From the NCBI RefSeq assembly GCF_026341125.1, contig NZ_JAPEOR010000007.1, forward strand, positions 1-64,000: a stretch of DNA of 64,000 nt, read 5' to 3'. This DNA comes from Streptomyces sp. NBC_01142. Lineage in GTDB: Bacteria; Actinomycetota; Actinomycetes; Streptomycetales; Streptomycetaceae. Below are positions 62,699 through 64,000 of this stretch, one piece after another. The notes under the pieces are model-generated. The model had not been told where the DNA came from and did not search any database. It saw only the letters and a program-made list of their open reading frames with translations. Positions within the stretch are counted from its first letter, which is position 1. Every line of letters begins with the position of its first letter. The translations under genes and the position numbers were made by a program.

Positions 62699-64000
62699 CG
62701 GGCCTCCTCCACTTCGGGGACAATGAGGGCAACGGCGAACGGGAAGACCAGCTCGCGCACGTCGCCGTACCGTGCCTCAGTGGCGGTGAGCTCCCGTTCC
62801 CGCTCCTCGTCGAGTGAGGCCAGACGGTCTTCCCACGCCCTGCGGTTGTGGTCGAGCTGCCTGCGCTCTTCTACCTCGAGATCGTCCAGGCTCAGCTGGG
62901 TCGGCTCTGGTCCCTCCAGGGCGTCTGTGAGCGTGATGCGGAGTTGATCGAAGATCGCGTGGATCCGCCGGGTCTCGTCCGCGGCACGGCTCTGCAGGTT
63001 CCTGCTCATGCTGGCCAGACGCTCAGCGGCGCGGACACGCACGTCCTCTGCCAGACGCGGCATCAGCATTTCCCACTGACCGGCCAGGGTCGACCTGGCC
63101 TCAGGTGGTGCCGGGCGACACGCGTCAGGCTCCAGCGCCCGCTCCACCGCGTCTCTCAGGTCAGCGTACCGGGGCTGCTCCAGCTCCAGACGGCGTGAGC
63201 GCCCCGAGGCGGGGATCTCCCGGCCCGTCAGGACGACCTCCTCGTGCAGCCGGGTGCCGTCCCTGCCCACGACCACCAGGCGCGAGAAGACCGCCACCAA
63301 CAGTCCGTCGATGCGAGCCTGCTCAGGCAGCACAGCGCTGACCGCGGCCACCCGGTTGAGCGAGGTCCGCCCACCCCAGACCGCGCTGCGCAGCAGGCGC
63401 ACGCTCTGGGCGACGAGGGGATGTTCGAGGTGGGCGAGGACGACATCGTCGCGGTCACCCACAACGGCCTGGTCGAAGGAGAGCGGACGCATGACGCCGC
63501 TGAGCGGGTCGGCCAGGCCCAGCACGGTGCGCTCCCAGCCAGCGTGCAGCACAGGTGGGGCGACCTCGCCGTTGCCGCGATCGGCCAGCGGCGGCTGGTC
63601 GGCCAGATCCAGCGCAGTGTCCACGACCCGGCGGACGTTGTGCGGCCCGATGTGCAGCCGCTCCACGCTCTGTTCCAGCTGGAGCCGCAACCGGCGCGCC
63701 TGTTCGCGCAGGTCGTGCTCGCCTTTGAGGGCCACGGCAGACGGGCTCGGGGCCACCGCCAGCGGGTCGACCAGGACAGGCCGACCCAGCATCCGGGACT
63801 CAATCGCGTGTGCTAGCACCGGGTTGACGCTGCCCAAGTCCTTGCGCTCGGTCGCGACCTTCACTGCGACGCGGCTGAGGAACTCCAGGTCGGCCTCGTA
63901 GGAGTTCACCTGTGCCTGCTGCCAGCCGGCGCCGACGAAGTGCACCACCTCGACCTCGTGGCGCTGACCGCGCCGGTCCACGCGGCCGATGCGCTGCTCG
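62695..64000 (-). CDS. drmD: DrmD, SNF2-type helicase of class 1 DISARM (partial)
   Basis: Only the C-terminal ~434 residues are inside the window; the gene continues past 64000. The first residues seen (EQRIGRVDRRGQRHEVEVV) are SNF2 helicase motif VI (Q-x-IGRxDRxGQ). The remainder is the long helical tail of DrmD, including a coiled-coil-like stretch (RRQLDHNRRAWEDRLASLDE). The stop overlaps the drmMI start. DrmD marks the class 1 form of DISARM, which uses DrmMI in place of the 5-methylcytosine enzyme DrmMII. Confidence 0.88.
   Translation of the reverse strand, partial: EQRIGRVDRRGQRHEVEVVHFVGAGWQQAQVNSYEADLEFLSRVAVKVATERKDLGSVNPVLAHAIESRMLGRPVLVDPLAVAPSPSAVALKGEHDLREQARRLRLQLEQSVERLHIGPHNVRRVVDTALDLADQPPLADRGNGEVAPPVLHAGWERTVLGLADPLSGVMRPLSFDQAVVGDRDDVVLAHLEHPLVAQSVRLLRSAVWGGRTSLNRVAAVSAVLPEQARIDGLLVAVFSRLVVVGRDGTRLHEEVVLTGREIPASGRSRRLELEQPRYADLRDAVERALEPDACRPAPPEARSTLAGQWEMLMPRLAEDVRVRAAERLASMSRNLQSRAADETRRIHAIFDQLRITLTDALEGPEPTQLSLDDLEVEERRQLDHNRRAWEDRLASLDEERERELTATEARYGDVRELVFPFAVALIVPEVEEAR

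Noticed and set aside
1..64000. tRNA, rRNA or known riboswitch
   Set aside because: None of their characteristic sequences was found on either strand by reading; a covariance-model scan would be needed to exclude weak cases.

Overview
The window reads as high-GC Streptomyces (or close relative) DNA: G/C-biased third codon positions, many GTG starts behind GGAGG-type ribosome sites, ATGA/GTGA stop-start overlaps, a tap-tpg telomere-replication pair, a BldN-like sigma factor and a DUF6083 protein. The tap-tpg pair points to a linear replicon, either a chromosome arm or a linear plasmid. The region is accessory DNA: mobile-element machinery, several conflict or defence modules, and many decayed genes. 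No rRNA, tRNA or CRISPR array was seen.

Region 1 (0.4-14 kb). An NB-ARC/TPR ATPase (364-2487) follows a small membrane protein that shares an SGDA-type motif with it. Next is a tightly coupled three-gene minus-strand operon (3140-8524): an unknown 198-aa protein, a fusion of a DUF559/Vsr-like nuclease to a superfamily 2 helicase, and a 909-aa protein ending in a TerD domain. Beside it lie a divergent nuclease-like gene with a DnaX-like N-terminus (8946-10058), a 745-aa protein with a possible nuclease core (10384-12621), and a PIN-type gene broken by several frameshifts. I recognise the three-gene operon as no named system; it is the best candidate for something undescribed.

Region 2 (14-22 kb). 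A Tn7-like transposition module is read leftward as tniQ, tnsA, tnsB, tnsC. A helicase with helicase-associated repeats diverges from it.

Region 3 (22.6-31 kb). Gene remnants (Mrr-like, HNH, a frameshifted membrane protein, an ISL3-type transposase tail) surround a BldN-like sigma factor with a coupled membrane peptide, a Fic-domain pair, and tap-tpg (27344-30065).

Region 4 (30.5-41 kb). A NarL-type two-component system sits next to a second copy of its kinase whose response regulator has been reduced to a stub; both kinases have the same palindrome upstream. A small XRE regulator and a zinc-finger-like gene diverge from an intergenic region with a perfect 18-bp inverted repeat. DUF6083, a UvrD-like helicase and small proteins follow.

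Region 5 (41-52 kb). An 877-bp IS5-type element is inserted, with a TA duplication, into a 70-aa gene that can be rebuilt in frame. Then come a TPR/CHAT-protease/small-protein operon and a caspase-NTPase, WD40 and alpha/beta-hydrolase operon. The WD40 array has near-identical DNA repeats.

Region 6 (52.3-64 kb). A class 1 DISARM operon (drmD, cut by the window end, then drmMI, drmA, drmB, drmC) is read leftward with overlapping stops and starts. drmC appears to carry a frameshift.
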